Below the pieces are notes generated by a model that did not search any database, was not told where the DNA came from, and was given only the letters and a program-made list of their open reading frames with translations. A DNA stretch of 64,000 nucleotides from Membranipora membranacea (taxonomy: Eukaryota > Bryozoa > Gymnolaemata > Cheilostomatida > Membraniporidae): the NCBI GenBank assembly GCA_914767715.1, contig OU612070.1, positions 26,338,025-26,402,024 on the forward strand, written 5' to 3'. Made by a program: the position numbers and the translations under genes. Shown here in pieces: positions 31,118 through 44,151 of the stretch. Position 1 is the stretch's first letter; each line of letters opens with the position of its first letter.

Positions 31118-32002
31118 AAATGAGCATCCTCACCATACAGTCTGTACGATGACAATACACAAGGTTACATGCATTTATTTTAACAGCACTCAATTGGCAT
31201 TGATAGGATTAAAAGGTATTGCTCATGCTCATGGCTTCTTGTGTGACAATCATTTGTAACTCCTTCAGTGGGGCAACTAGGGAGGATTTGAGAGGGGTGA
31301 ATGGAGTGAAGATTATTCTGAGTTCACAATACTGGCCCTGTTTGTTGTGCCATGAATTGATTACATGTATACATACATACAGTGTAAGCCCCTGTGACTT
31401 GCAAGCCTGTATTATTTGCCTGTCTACAGTATCAACCACATGGATGGGTGATAATGGTCATGGGTAAAAGAAAGATTTACATTGCAACTCCAAAGGGCCT
31501 AGCCTCATGTATATATATATACATCATAATACATATAGATAGAGCCTGCACAATACTTTTGAACAGAGAAACTGAAAAATAAGACTTGAATGCCAGACAT
31601 TCAAAATAAATGGCTGTTCTTTAAGCAATGAGTGATATTCCTCATATTATTTAGCAGGGTATAGACTTGCAGTTTATCAACATATGTAATTTACTTTCTC
31701 ATAGCTTGTATGGGGCAGTAATGTGAGCTAAAACTGTACATAAGCTTACCTTTCCCTTCCTGTTCAGATTTATTTTTCACAAATTTCTTCAGAGTATAGC
31801 TTATTCCTTGATTATAGTACCTGAAAGTGAGGATATTGGCTAAGGACCCCGTATTATTATTCCAAACTACATAATTTTGGGCTATAAACTGACTTCATTC
31901 AAATAGTGTACACGCTGAACTGTTGTCCAAGGAAACGCGTTGGATTGGTTGTTAGCCACGGATTGTCCCATTTGTTGCCGGTCATATACGGAATCAGCAA
32001 CC
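31118..32002. promoter_or_regulatory. probable bidirectional promoter CEP128 / HNRNPL
   Basis: The two start codons diverge across 885 bp. The interval also contains a candidate 5' non-coding exon of CEP128 (31820-31750 on the minus strand) bounded by a CAG acceptor and a G|GTAAGC donor. HNRNPL's own first exon begins before 32003. The promoter is inferred from arrangement; no core element is clear. Confidence 0.45.
31750..31820 (-). other. candidate 5' untranslated exon of CEP128
   Basis: A 71-nt segment flanked by TTTCAG on its 5' side and GGTAAGC on its 3' side, upstream of the CEP128 start. One frame is open (YYNQGISYTLKKF...), but joining it to the CAG acceptor near 31140 meets a stop before the CEP128 ATG in every frame. 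It is therefore better read as a spliced leader exon than as coding sequence. Confidence 0.35.
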
Positions 32003-35000
32003 ATGTTTAGAAACAGAGACGACGGTCCTCCTCAAAAAAGATTCAGAGATGATCGACAAGGCTTCCATAATGTAAGCATATTCTTGTTCTGGAGCTATAA
32101 TCTTGAAAATGATATATTATTGTATACAATGTACAGGTTTGTTGTGCAGCCAAATACTTTAAACAGATTAAAACATCGAATGAAGTTTGTCTTATTTTTA
32201 TTCTAAACTTCTTTCATTCATTCTTTCTCTCTGAACTTGAAGCAATAGCAGAGGTCAATATTGAGGTTGCCCAGTATTTATATAAATGAGGCAAAAAGTT
32301 AAGTCCTTGACAATGGCACTTTATATCGGGGACTTCAGGAGAGCTTTATGGATGCTACAGCCAAAGACTGGAATTCCCTGTCCCCCCTGGTTGGTAGCTC
32401 ACTCCACTGCTACAATAATTTACAATACATCATCATGGTCCCCCAGTCAGTCACTGACTCAGTGGCTGGCTAGGTCCCCAAACTGGCAATCCCCCTGTTT
32501 TCCTGTTGATTACACTGGATCGATTACCGACAGACGGCTAGCGAAATCGCCATGACCTTCAACAGTGAAGTTGGCGATCATCCTAGAAGTACGAAGTAGT
32601 CTAGCTAGGGCTACCAATTCCAAGTAGTTTCCTTGTAAGCTAGCCTGTCTTGACAAGGTTTGTTGTGAAATCACTCATCCCCCCCCCCCCCCCCTTCACA
32701 ACAAGTGTTCTTGGATTTTGCTTAGCAAACACACTAGCTAGGGCTATATACCAGAATATTTCAACGGTGTGATGCTAAGCGTGTCACCTTCTGGCTGATA
32801 GCAAATGTTCACATGAGTGGATTTCCTCTCCTTAGTGTAGTGTAACAGATGCAGGAAAAACTCATTTTATGATGGTGGATAGTCCTAGTTCCAGTCCAAA
32901 ACCACCCAAGAATGCACAGGCCTACATATAATTATGTGAATATTCCGTTCATTGTCAGAGACTGTTTGTTATGTTTCATACATATTGTACTTTCAGTCAC
33001 GTGGAGGCGGTCGAGATAATGGTGGTGGGAGACGAGATGAGGGTCCCAGAGGCGGCGGTGGAGGGAGAGATGATAGATTCCAGTCACGTAAACCTTATCA
33101 GACACAGGATAAAAATGTAAGTCACTGGAATTTAGTACTATTATTTTGTTCACTGGGTTTCCGCTCACAAGATCGAACAAAACACATGTCGTTTCTATAC
33201 CCGCCTTTTTGCTTTACTGACCTACTTTTTGGCAACTGTGTTGGGCATATGTTAAGCTGCTCGTGGCGTCCTCAAGAAATAATTCAGACTCTCACGATCT
33301 CTTACTCTAGATCAAACTTGGTTGATATTTATATTATTATAGTATGTATATATTATGACAGTATAACTTGGTATGTGTGACTGTGTTATTTCGCAGCCTG
33401 AAGTAGCGGGACACAATGCACCACCTTCTCGTGTGTTACACATCAGAGGATTAAGGGAGTACGCTACACAGAATGATATAGTAGATGCGGTTAAACAGTT
33501 TGGTCGAGTAACCTATGTGATGATGATACCAAAGAATAGACAAGCTCTCGTCGAGTTTGAGGTATGTATTGTACCTCGCATGCTTTGGTGTTTTGAAAAT
33601 ATGAGCTTAGTCAATGTGTTTGGCATAGAAGCTACTCAAGAGGTGTAAACATTGGCTAGAGTTTAGCTAAGCTAGTTCAGGGGGAAGGTTTTATGTTAGC
33701 TAGTACACAAAATTTGGCTAGCTAGAGTGAGTGTCTATATAAAGTAAAAAGGGTCAATAAATCTCCGTTAGTCTAAAATCTACTTCTACCCACTGCGGAG
33801 TGGCAATTTTTTCCTCCTGCGAGTACATTACACCCCTGGGATAACTCAGTCGCTGAAAAACATCATCAAATATTAGGGATTGATGCATAACCATTTAAAA
33901 TAGAGCGCTGTCGAAAATGAGCTCACTCCAAAGTGAACATTTCTTCTACATGTTTTATTGTATTTATATTTTAGGCTGTGGAGATGGCACAGACAGTGGT
34001 GCGCTTCTCACAGTCCAGTTCTATCTATGTGTGCGGGCAGCCAGCCTTCTTCAACTTCTCCACCAGTGATCAGATCAAACGCCCTGAGTAAGTCTCCTCA
34101 TTACTACACTATAAATATGATACATGACTGGGTGGCATTCTACAGCTAAGAGGAAAATAATGAATGTTACTGCTTGTAAACAGCTGCTGTGAACTTATGA
34201 TTATTGCAGTTATTAGACCTCAAACACTACCTACAGTAAATACTTGAACCGCTGCTGACGCAGAGACACGAGTCAAAAATGTAAATAGAAAGTTGTGGCA
34301 TCCAAACATCTAGCCAGTAGCTTTGCATGGAATTATATAAGCAGCAGTGGTTTAAGCAATTATTTCCTCAACTTTCTTTTGCACAATCAATATCACGTCT
34401 ATCTAATGTTACTCAGTGATTGTTGATGTTTGTTGTTGTTTACATTGTGTAGCGGTGAGCCAGACTTTGGTGGTGGTAACGTAGGTATGGGAGTTAGTCA
34501 AGGTGGTGGTATGCAGCAGCAACAACAACAGCAGAGAGGCAGTGAGAACAGGATACTGGTTATAGAAGTACAGAATCCTAAATACCCGATCACTGTGGTG
34601 AGTAGTACAGAGTTTTGCATTTATCTGACAATCACATAAATAGAAAAGAAGGGATGAAATGGTGTTGTATATTTGGTGTAAGACAAAACTGACCGAAGTC
34701 TGACGTAAACCGTTTAGGTGTAAGGGCATCGCTTTGGATTCTGAGTTTTCTTATGAGTATGTTATGAGATTCTAGGGATGATGTTATTCACTATTGGCTA
34801 CAAATTCTAACAGAATATTACATTCTCCAATTAGACATGTCCCCAAACTGTTTCACAATGTCCATGTTTTAGTAAAGGCAAATACTGCAAAATTCATTTT
34901 TCCTTGGTGGTGCTACGAAATTTTGATGATAGCCAATTTAACTTTTTACCAAGGCTTACCAACTGTTTTATTTAATACCCAAGGGTATTTCATCAGCGGA

Positions 35001-38000
35001 ATACAAAGTAATCTGTTAAATGTTTCTGGGTTCATGTTTATGAAGCCTGGATATAATGTTATGTGCTGCTGTTGTTGTAGGATGTCGTTCACACAATCTG
35101 TTCCCCACATGGAGAGGTATTACGTATAATGATAATGAAGAGGAACTCTGTGACAGCTCTGGTAGAGTTTGAGCACAGTGACTCGGCACGTAAAGCTAAA
35201 CAAGCTCTCAATGGGTGTGATGTATACTCGGGCTGCTGCACTCTTAAAATAGAGTTTGCTTCGGTGAGTGATGGAACATATAGTGATAGGAGGGCTGTCA
35301 ATCTAAGACTGCTCGAAAAAAGTGATGGCCCCGTGCTATGTGAACCAAAACTGTCAGCGGTCCCGTTCCCCGAACTCTCTCCCCTTGGCTCATGCGATCA
35401 CAATTTTGGTGTGGTCAATGTGCCATGTGAAAACATCCTCTGGCTGTAGTAGATACATCAGAATGCTGACTGGTAACAGCTGTGTTGATGTGGTCAGGTA
35501 GTGAGAATCAATTCTTACTTATTATTAATTTTTACTGAATAAATGTCTCAATTGAGAGTTGCCTGCTCTCTGAAGTAGAGTTCAAGGAGGACACAACTCA
35601 CGAGAAAATTGGTGTTTCCTCTTTATCTGACTTGTCTGTGATTTTTTGTTAGTCTGACATGAATAGAGTTAGTGTGGTAAAGAATGACAAGGAATCCTGG
35701 GATTATACCAACCCTAACCCCGGTGCTGGTATGCAAGGTGAGTTATACAACAAGTTCAAACATTACAGCTTGCTTCTCTATGTGTAGTATAATTTCAAAA
35801 CATCGACATTGATACAACACCATGATAATCATGATTTATTGAAGCACAAATTTATAATCAGGTACCTTTGTAAACCCAAGCACATATTGAATTGACAAAC
35901 TATCTGATATATGTTAGAGGAAGTGATACAATGAATTCCCTCTAAGGGTTGTGAATGCACTGTACGCAAACTGATAAAATTAAGGTCCACCAGTGCAGTG
36001 ATGCATTGCATGATATGTCCACATAAAGCACCAGTTTCTGAGAATGATCACGGAATCCCAATTTTCAGTCTCCCCTGGCCTATGGTATAAAAAAATGATC
36101 AGATATATTAATATGTGTAAAAAATGTCTAAAGATATTGTAATATTGTTGATTCATGGATATACAAATGCCTAATGCCCTTCAAGCAATTGAATGAACAG
36201 TATTTCGGAATGGCAATCAATTCCGTCTTGCATGACTAGGGGTTTGTGAGTTCTAAATAATTACGATAAAGAAAAAAAGGACACACAAAGTGGTCTGCAG
36301 TTTTTGTGGAATGTAGAAAACACTAACAGGTGTAATAATGACATGATTCCAAATTTTCTTGTCAGCTGTTGAATTATTTCAGTAATATATGAGGCCATGG
36401 GGAGGCTGAATGTAATTGTCAAAAAGTCTCCTTGAAGAGGGCTTTATATGAAAACCATCAACTCACTACCTGATACTGATAACTAACACTACTACCATGA
36501 TTATTCACTTTGATGAATGACTTTATACCAGTTAATATTTTACAGGTTACTTGTGTTGCACATACCGGCTGTTGAATCAGTAAGGGCAATAGTTGAATTA
36601 AATATACCATGTTAGGGGACTATAGTGATCACACTGTGTTTACCTAAACTTAGCTAAGCGGTGTGTCAGCCCTTTCCACAAATATCCTAAATAAGTTTAT
36701 ACCCGTTTTGACAATGAGTAATTGCCCAAATATTTACAAACCGTTTGCCTTTTGATTATTCTGAGTGGTTCGGATTAAAATGACACCATGAAATGCCGAG
36801 TTGTAAGGCAGGCAGAGCCGTAGAATCAACTTGCTATTCCAACCTTCTACTAACTTGTACTCTAAACTGGGCAACTTTCTAAGATAAACATTTGAGTACA
36901 TGTTCTAGTTGAACCCTCATACCCTGCTCATATATAGATAGCAGGCAGTAATATGAGATGTCTAATTGACAAGTAGGATGGAAACATCTGGCTATTGATA
37001 AACACAGACTTCTGTTATCATAGAGTAAGGTGGTCTTGACAAAGGCGAAGAAAAGGTTACTCTGTGAATATGAGAGATATCCTTTATCTGTGATATCATA
37101 TTTAATTTCAATGTTTATGATTTTAATCTCCTGTGCTGGACTTCTCCCACCAATGTAAGTTGTTGATATTGACTGGAGTTCACCAGATTTGTGAGTTAAT
37201 ACCACTTGTAAACTTAATATACTATACTATATATTAAGTCTATGGTTAATACCTGTCAAATATGACTTGATCTGGTAACAGATGTATGCAACCTGAAGAT
37301 AGATGGAGTAATTTTACAACTGATGCGGATTCGTGGTTCTGCATGGTGGATAAACACATTTCTTATTTGAGCTCTTGAATTGATGAGGTGATATGGTGCA
37401 AGATAATGGTGATCACCACTGTGACAATTGTCTGTCCATGTATTGAGTTGTTAGAGACTGTGTTGAGTAAGTAAGCAAGATAGAAGAGTTATAGCTAGTG
37501 AGAATACATGTGTCCTTTAATGACTCTTAACTGTCTTTGTTTGTAACAGTCATTTAATTATTTTTTTTCCAAATTTATGGATGGCTCTAGAACTACAGTC
37601 AGATAGCATTTCTTATATGAAAATTGTATGATAATCTCTGTCATTCAAAATATGAACATTTCAGCTTTAGCTAGCCAGAACATAATGTTGAAACACACCT
37701 TGCACACATACGCATTTAAGACTTACATCATGTATGTAACGGAAAATGTCTCATATCGAAGAAATCCCAGCAGAAGTTATGGCATCTTATATTCTATTTC
37801 TATTGTGCCAACCATAGACCTAGTATATTAAGTCTATGGTGCCAACTAACAATTTCCCCAGGTGGGAATATAACAATACACGATTACATTGGCGAATGCT
37901 TGAAATCATTTTTCAAAATGACATACAAGCTGGCTCAACGTATTAAGGGTAGTGATCCCTTCCAAAGAACTTAAGACAGAGTATGGCGATCACTGCCACA

Positions 38001-41000
38001 GAATTAAGGGATCACAGATACTGAGGTAAATCACACTTCTCATACTAATACTTATACTACCAGCAATATCAGATCAAGAAGCACAACAAGACTGAACAGA
38101 ATTTCCATCAGCATTATGCTGGCCTTAATCATAAACACTGAAGATAAAGGTGAAGGAGAAACTGCAAGTTAGCTATGGTTCAATATCAGACTATATTATC
38201 GTATAGCAGGTAAAAGTATTGACCTTGAGGGTAAACTTACACCAATGAGCAGTCAAATCCAACAACTATCAGACACCTCAGGATTTAAAAAAAAAGGAGT
38301 TCTAATACTTATTAGTGTACTGTGTTACAACACTTATAGTGATTAGCTATTATTGGCGGCACCGCATCCAAGTAATATTCAAGGCCAAAAACAATTTTTA
38401 GAAAGACAGGCAAAGTTGCATTTATACACATCTACCTATTTACATAAAATAAGCACCGATCTACAATGTTTATGTAAACAACAACAATATTTTTACTCGA
38501 CATGCTGCTGCTACTGAAACTAAGTGTATTATTTGAATTTTTTATCCTCTGTGCATATGGCTGATGTAACATGAGTGGTACTTGAGATCTTGTGAGTCAA
38601 TACCAGCCTAAATTGAGTGTTTTTGTAATGTTCTTGGCATATGTTTTTACATTTTTGCCTCTATGCAGGGGCCTTTGTACGATGTATAGCTATGCCTGCC
38701 TGAGATAAAGCGACATGGCTGCGGTTCATAACGTACAAGGGGTGCCTAGCTACCTTCACTAGATATCTCTACCTATCCCTACTGCAGACTGGTATTGTAT
38801 GAAATAAAAACATCAATAGAGATGAAACTATCTTTGCCTTCCATATAAAGCTCATCAGAAGATTATTCCATCCACATCCATAAAGCAGATCTGGTAAGGT
38901 TGTGATCACAAGCTGTGATCAAAGCTTTGTGTATATCTGTTCGGTATTGTGCTCAGTTACTGCTCCTAAGTAATTATAATATTCTGATATACTGCTCTAC
39001 TATAAAATTTTAAACACTTGCTGGAGGAATATGATAGAAATTTTTTATCACTTGTTATAAGTAGATTTTGTTTACTTGTTACAGGAGGTCGAGGTGGTGC
39101 TCTGTTAGGAGATGGACCCCCACCAGGTGCTCAGGGTGGCGGAAGTGGTCAAGGAGGCTTTGATAGACCAGACAGATGGGACGATGGACCAAGTCGTGGT
39201 GACAGCTACAATAACGAGCCAGCTTTCTTCAATGAGCCCAATCAGCAGCAGGGTGGTGGCTTCAATAGTCGAGGAGGCGGCGGCCGGGGAGGTGACAGCG
39301 GGGGTGGTAAGTTAGATATATCAATCAAGGCTGTGAAGTCAGCAAACTAACAATCTTATCAGTCTCAATCAGAGATTCTAAGAAGGCATTAGGTACAGAC
39401 ACCGGGGTCAGCAAATATTGACTTTCTATATACCGTTGGAAAGCTCTTGATACAAGGAAGATGTTAATCCAAATTAAAATTACGTTGCGCCATTTGACGT
39501 TGCGCTATTCACCAAAGCACTGATATTTTGTGGCGATAGTTCGAGTGATTGAAGCAATATGGTGGCTGTGTGGTGGAGATTGATGGCTTAAAACTGGTTG
39601 GTATATTTAAACCATCCAATAGTACAACCATATGACCTATTGTTACACTATTACCTCTGCATGGATTGTTTGGGTTAGGCCTGACATTTCGGATAACTTG
39701 AGTGCAACACAGACATATATTCATCAGCTAATAAAAATCAGTGCCCCATACTTTATGCCGCTCAATTTAAACTTACTCCATTATTTACATCCTTAGCTAG
39801 TCTAACAAGTTAAATTGGACACAAAAATCAAGTCTTTCTCAGAGTTACCTACCCTTTGAAATGTGTAGTTTTCTGAGAACAGTATTAATGCAAAAACGTC
39901 ATTAACATTGCACTCAGAGCTTCATTTTGCTTGAGGGATGTGCATAAAAAGCTAGGGTGATGTGTTCTGGGCAACATGTTCTTATCTGTTAAGGCCTGGA
40001 TTGCTAAATTAGGTCCATGTAAAGAAAAATTCACAAAAAAAGGATGAAACTGCACAAAAATAGTGAGTCACCTACTCGTCATTAATGTTGTGTGTCCATG
40101 ATGGCAGTACATAAGAAAGCCTGCTGCATCCTATGTCGAGGCATGTATGAGTAGAACAAACTTGTGTTCAAGGCCAATACATGTTCCAGAACAATAGAAT
40201 CTGACCTCGCATATTTGCATTCAGTCACAACTACTGTCCATGAAAAAACATGGGCTACCCTGGACTTTGATGATCTGTAATTGCAGCTGTATGTCACCTC
40301 ACTCACCTGCTGTGACATTTCTGACAAGATACTATCTCATATTATTCATCCATTACCAATATTTAGTATTATATGCCATGAATTGTGATAGATATTGATT
40401 TTATCTCTCAAAATGGTACACAACTGACAAAAAGTAAAGACTGAACATTTTTATTGAATGAAATTCCTGAATGTCACGTGATTTTTCAAAGCCAATAAAA
40501 ATGGATCATGTAAATTGTGAGCCAATAAGAATGTACTCTACGTCAATTAGAGTAGGCAATACCTTATTTGCTCCTAAGGTTTGATAGTAGTTGTAAGAAA
40601 TGGCGTTGTCCCAAACATAAAGCTGTTGTGGAGCTAGCTAAGTTCATTCATAAATTTCTACAACTCTTTCTTGCTGTAGTAAACACAGTGAAAAAGACAA
40701 ATTGCCATGAAAACAACAATTTTTAATATAATGATCCCAAATTTTGGATTAGAGGTGATGGAACTGGCTTCGATCAGTGTATAAAGTTTCGAGAAAATCC
40801 AAGGACCCCTGTGTCTCTACCTTAACCACAAAAATGTCTACCTGTTTTGTTTGCCGCAGGGTGTGTATTACCCAGTTATCAGCATCAGACCTGTCTTGTA
40901 ATATAATTGATGATGTTTCAGGTTTTGGTGGTAATGACAGCTTCAATGGCTCCTCTGGCATCGGAGGGGGAGGTTACAATAACCGAGGAGGTGGTAACGA

Positions 41001-43643
41001 TATGGGAGGTCGAGGTAATGGCCCTATGAGTGGAGGAGGAATGGGTAGTGGTGGTATGAGTGGAGGTAACGGCCATATGGGAGGTGGTATGGGCGGAGGA
41101 AACCGAGGATATGATGATGTGAGTATTATCAATACTGTATTATATTACTGCAGTTGAGATAGTTTGTTGTCACTGTTTTGATCGTCCTGTGAAGAAAGCA
41201 ATGTGGCAATTTGTTACATTCTATATACATACAGTGTAAGTTGGTTAATTCAAAACTGCTGTTAATTCAGAGAAGGGAAGTTGTTCTCTTCAGACAAATC
41301 ATTGATGTCCCCCAGATGTTTGAATTGTGTGAACTTGCATTGTGTTGAAGTTGTTCATCTGCCGATCTGATATAAGGTTTACTGTTTACAGCAGCAGCAG
41401 GGAGGATATGGCGGCCGTGGAGGAGGTATGAGTGGTGGCCGCGGAGGAGGCGGTGGTAGTATGGGAGGAGGTAGAGGTGGAGCAATGGGAGTAGGAGGTG
41501 GACGAGGAGGCGGTAATATGAACAATATGGGCGGCGGAGGTCGTGGAGGATTCCAACAGGGTGGCAGAGGAGGATTCCAAGGTATGTACTGAAGTTAATA
41601 AAAGGGTCATGCTATGACTCCCTCGTATACCTCAAGTTGAAGGTTTGCTAGTATCAACTGGACTAGTCTGTGACATAGCCCAGTATTACAGTTAGATTCT
41701 TTATTCAAAAGCAATCACAGTCACATGAAAATATGTGTATTGAATTATATAAGTGTGGGAGGCTGTCTTAGACCAGGAATGAATGAATGGAGTAACATGT
41801 TTACTTATTACAGGTGGCCGAGGAGGAGGTAACATGGGTGGAGGACATATGGGGATGCCTGGACGACTAGGTCCTGGAGGTAATAGTGGTCCTGTACCTG
41901 GCTCTGTGCTTCTCGTATACGGACTGGCTCCCGGAAAATTCACCTGCGACAAGCTGTTCAATATTCTCTGCATCTATGGAAACGTGTGCAGCGTAAGTAT
42001 ATGGCTGTAGTTTGGGTATTTTGCAATCTGGACGCTGATGAAAAACAAATTAACTTCTTCATTCTTCAGACTGAGCTATCACACTGATCCCGTGTTGTAT
42101 AACTCTGATCGATAGAGATTGAATAAATTCACTTAGCATAAGTACCATCTAAAAGAATTCGATGTAACAATCTGAGTTCAATTTTACTAATAAGGGGCTG
42201 GTACATATAAGCTCATAGTAAATTGACTGTATCGATCAGAGATACACACTGTAATTGTTTTGATGTCATTGCGAACTATTACATTCCAAGTTCAGCACTA
42301 TGCTCAAATGGTGTTAACTGTGATGTAGTATATTAGGATAGCCGTAGATGTATTATATATTTCTCTCTGCTCACAGATAAAGATACTTCGTACAAAGGAA
42401 GGAGGAGCTATGGTTAATATGCAGGACCCTGCAGCCTGCGAGAGGGCGGTGATGAATCTAAATAACAGCTACTTCTTCGATAGTAAGCTGAGCGTCAGCT
42501 TCAGTAAACAGGACTTTGTGAAAATACATCCAAATCCCAATGAACTAGATGATGGCACTCCATCAGCTAAGGATTACTCTAATGACAGAAATAACAGATT
42601 CTTCTCACCGGATAGTGTGAGCAAAACTAGATTCTCTCCTCCCACCAAGGTAAGTTCTTTCCTCAGCTACATATCTATAAATGTGATTGAATGTTGTAAG
42701 CTTGGCCCATTATGAGAGGCGAATTGTTTGCTATGGAATGAGCATGGATACCTAATATTATGCATTTCATCTACTTGAGATTAAACACTACTGGTCTTGT
42801 GTAGGGAGGGACTATTTTGTGCAGTGAGAAGTTTGTATATACTGTCTAGTGACTGTTCAGTTTGTTTTGTAGGTGATACACTTCTTTAACGCTCCACCAT
42901 CATCTAAAGATGAGGATCTGATGGATGTGTTTAAGAAGGCTAACACAGCCGACCCAGTGAGAGTGAGACTGTTCCCAGTGAAGCCTGGAGCACGTAGCGC
43001 TGCCGGTCTGGTAGAGTTTGAGGGAGTTGCGGAGGCTTGTGCTGCTCTGGTGTTAGCCAATCATACTATCCTACCTAATCCATGTAAGTAACGCTACTAC
43101 AACAGCAACATCTATTTTATACAAAGATAGAAATAAAGTATAGATTAGACTTTCATTTGGATTTCATTAACCCTGCACTACTATTATTATCCTCATTGCA
43201 CAACCCGTAATGTCTGTCAGGCTGCCACACTGTAGTAAGGTCACATTTCAACAAACCGCTGTTGAGCCAATCACAACATTGCAAGAAATTGATTGGCTGT
43301 GAAAGTAGTTTATTGACAAGCCTTGTGATTTAGATCGGAATTTCCATGACCCGAGGTTAAAGCAGCTCTCGTATTATTAGATAGGCATGAGCATACAATT
43401 ACCAATCACTTCGATCGTAATGACAGATGCATATTGATTGACAACACATCATGTTTTGACGCTAAAATATGTGTATTGAAACTTGGTGTGGAACAGCTTT
43501 ACATTAATACTAGCCTACTGTGATGATTCTATTTTACAGCTGGTAGAATGCCGTTCTCACTTAAACTATCCTTCTCTGCGTCACCTATAATAGACAAGCC
43601 TGGACGCGGTGGGGGCGGGGACAGTCGTAAGGATGATAAGTGA
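32003..43643 (+). CDS. HNRNPL: heterogeneous nuclear ribonucleoprotein L (14 exons, 751 aa)
   Basis: A nuclear RNA-binding protein of the PTB/hnRNP L class that binds CA-rich RNA and controls exon skipping and mRNA stability. Exons: 32003-32071, 32997-33116, 33397-33561, 33975-34087, 34453-34597, 35081-35263, 35653-35737, 39085-39306, 40922-41118, 41392-41581, 41814-41992, 42377-42649, 42873-43083, 43540-43643; all GT-AG, all in phase. An RGG-rich N-terminus precedes RRM1 (about 72-152), a poly-Gln patch, RRM2 (about 187-266, with SGCCTLKIE), a Gly/Arg/Met-rich linker (about 290-520), RRM3 (about 522-605, LLVYGLAPGKFTCD) and RRM4 (about 648-735). DDGTPSAKDYSNDRNNRF and VIHFFNAPP are diagnostic of hnRNP L and L-like proteins. 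Vertebrates have the L/LL pair; this may be the single ancestral form. The linker is clearly longer than in human hnRNP L. Intron 7 is 3.3 kb and hosts two mini-palindromes. Confidence 0.95.
32661..32703. repeat. fold-back with a 16-C loop in HNRNPL intron 1
   Basis: TGTTGTGAA at 32661-32669 pairs with TTCACAACA at 32695-32703. The loop contains C16 at 32679-32694, which is G16 on the transcript's template strand. No flanking duplication is seen. It is probably a hypervariable homopolymer. Confidence 0.6.
34288..34342. repeat. dispersed repeat copy shared with 7002-7060
   Basis: The two stretches share ACATCTAGCCAGTAGC and flanking sequence (GAAAGTTGTGG before, then TTG-ATGG and TTATAT-AGC after) with a few mismatches and indels. 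One is in PSMC4 intron 2, the other in HNRNPL intron 4. They are presumably remnants of one repeat family of unknown type. Confidence 0.6.
37195..37252. mobile_element. 42-bp palindromic insertion with 8-bp target duplication
   Basis: Element 37203-37244 lies in HNRNPL intron 7. Its right arm, read outward, is CATAGACTTAATATA; the left arm has decayed at its outer bases. GTTAATAC flanks it on both sides (37195-37202 and 37245-37252). It belongs to the same family as 18561 and 37813. Confidence 0.8.
37805..37846. mobile_element. 26-bp palindromic insertion with 8-bp target duplication
   Basis: Element 37813-37838 begins CATAGACCTAGTATATTAA and ends GTCTATG; its outer 7 bp pair perfectly. GTGCCAAC flanks it exactly on both sides (37805-37812 and 37839-37846). 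At 26 bp it is shorter than the two terminal repeats of most DNA transposons together. It lies in HNRNPL intron 7, about 570 bp from a second copy. Confidence 0.88.
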
Positions 43644-44145
43644 TGATCAGGGTGTTAAGTGAAATCTCCTAACTTTATTCCGTCTTAGTTGTAATTTAAT
43701 CTACGGACATATGTTTCTTTTATTTGTAACATCAAACGATTTAACCTACGAAACTGTTGAAAGATAATTGCTAATGCTAATGATTGCAGCATTCAGGATC
43801 ATTGAATCAATATGTTTGGGATGAGTCACGTGGCGGTTTTTTTAATGTCTGTAGCAGGTTTTGTTGTTGTATATATTTCAGTCGCCCATTTTGCGGTTCT
43901 GTGTCAATGAGTTTTGTTTATAGATTGGTATCCATGCTCATGTATAGAAATTTGATATTACCATCAATGTATATAATTCTCAGAAGTACCTGTCTGTCTT
44001 TCTGAACTGTTAAATATAGTGATACCTGTCAATAATATATGACTTCTTATAACATAAGCGAAGAGCTGTCGTAATGGTCATCATAACTTAGATCTGGACT
44101 CTTGAATGAAACCCTAAGTCCTTGTCAATCCGAAGCTTTGTCGGA

Positions 44146-44151
44146 AATAAA
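44146..44151 (+). terminator. poly(A) signal AATAAA of HNRNPL
   Basis: AATAAA about 500 nt after the HNRNPL stop codon and followed by GT-rich sequence. It is the first good canonical signal downstream. Confidence 0.55.

Noticed and set aside
31940-32071. Longer N-terminus for HNRNPL
   Set aside because: The extended frame begins with TTG and not ATG; the first ATG at 32003 is in frame and gives a sensible RG-rich start.
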